From the NCBI GenBank assembly GCA_030619685.1, contig JAUXAX010000012.1:1-51373 (forward strand): DNA of 51,373 nt. The letters run 5' to 3'. The notes beneath the pieces were generated by a model. The model had not been told where the DNA came from, did not search any database, and worked only from the letters and a program-made list of their open reading frames with translations. How positions within the stretch are numbered: position 1 is the stretch's first letter; each line of letters opens with the position of its first letter. This document shows positions 51,272 through 51,373 of the stretch, piece after piece. The position numbers and the translations under genes are program-made. Source of the DNA: Dehalococcoidia bacterium (lineage in GTDB: Bacteria > Chloroflexota > Dehalococcoidia > SZUA-161).

Positions 51272-51373
51272 TTATTGCTCCTCCACCAATCTGAATTTGT
51301 AGCCGTAGACGTTTAGCCCTCTATCAGTCGTCATCTTCCGCAGAACCATTTCCACTTTGGAGCCCACTTTCAC
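51272..51373 (-). CDS. DUF35 OB-fold protein, C-terminal end only
   Basis: The last 33 codons and stop of a gene that enters from beyond the right edge. It reads VKVGSKVEMVLRKMTTDRG then LNVYGYKFRLVEEQ, the final OB-fold strands of a DUF35 protein (compare the IGMPVEVVFDD strand in the complete ones). The stop is one base before the thiolase ATG. The zinc ribbon is outside the window. Confidence 0.65.
   Translation of the reverse strand: MKVGSKVEMVLRKMTTDRGLNVYGYKFRLVEEQ

Noticed and set aside
1..51373. CRISPR arrays, insertion sequences, rRNA
   Set aside because: No regular spacer-repeat array, transposase or rRNA sequence was seen.

Overview
The window reads as one catabolic supercluster from an anaerobic bacterium. 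The signs of anaerobiosis are a tungsten-type aldehyde:ferredoxin oxidoreductase, an oxygen-sensitive 2-hydroxyacyl-CoA dehydratase with its archerase-type activator, and an acetyl-CoA-synthase-like protein beside a CooC-like ATPase. Shine-Dalgarno sequences are strong (AGGAGG type) and several genes start with GTG or TTG. The gene style resembles anaerobic Chloroflexota (Dehalococcoidia) or Desulfobacterota, but no marker gene is present and the lineage is an inference.

Layout. Bases 1-430 hold the 3' half of a tRNA-Lys(UUU) gene on the minus strand with a terminator. This looks like an integration-site scar, with the putative island extending to the right. On the plus strand (868-5873) lie a pair of CrtI-like FAD oxidoreductases, an iron-sulfur-flavoprotein-like protein and an FMN split-barrel protein. 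From 6097 to the right edge all 41 genes are on the minus strand. In minus-strand order they are: a DUF35 / thiolase / HMG-CoA-synthase-like module (51373-49038); a FAD oxidoreductase pair (48901-45534); aldehyde:ferredoxin oxidoreductase and a MoaD-like protein (45392-43063); a second FAD pair (42745-39366); two type III CoA-transferases, a zinc alcohol dehydrogenase, a FAD oxidoreductase, a two-subunit type I CoA-transferase and three more FAD oxidoreductases (39264-27208); a long tightly packed operon (27036-17031); a 2-hydroxyacyl-CoA dehydratase module (16933-11783); a membrane peptidase and a small protein; and an HMG-CoA-synthase-like/DUF35 fusion with a thiolase and an acyl-CoA dehydrogenase (10008-6097).

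The most interesting part is 27036-17031. It contains a FadE29-like and a FadE28-like acyl-CoA dehydrogenase, ChsH2-like and ChsH1-like MaoC hydratase subunits, two Ltp2-like aldolases each with its own DUF35 partner, and two further thiolase-fold proteins with two more DUF35 proteins. This is the parts list of the actinobacterial igr locus, which removes the last three side-chain carbons of cholesterol by dehydrogenation, hydration and retro-aldol cleavage. Here it sits in an apparently anaerobic context with ten FAD desaturase/saturase-family paralogues.

Proposed job (inference): a cyclic isoprenoid such as a steroid, hopanoid or other terpenoid acid is activated by CoA-transferases and oxidised or reduced at C-C bonds by the FAD proteins. 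Its branched side chain or ring-cleavage products are then shortened by acyl-CoA dehydrogenases, MaoC hydratases, aldolases and thiolases. Several thiolase-superfamily members lack their usual catalytic residues, which suggests repurposed or scaffold roles. No transporter, transcription regulator, acyl-CoA ligase or ETF gene is visible.
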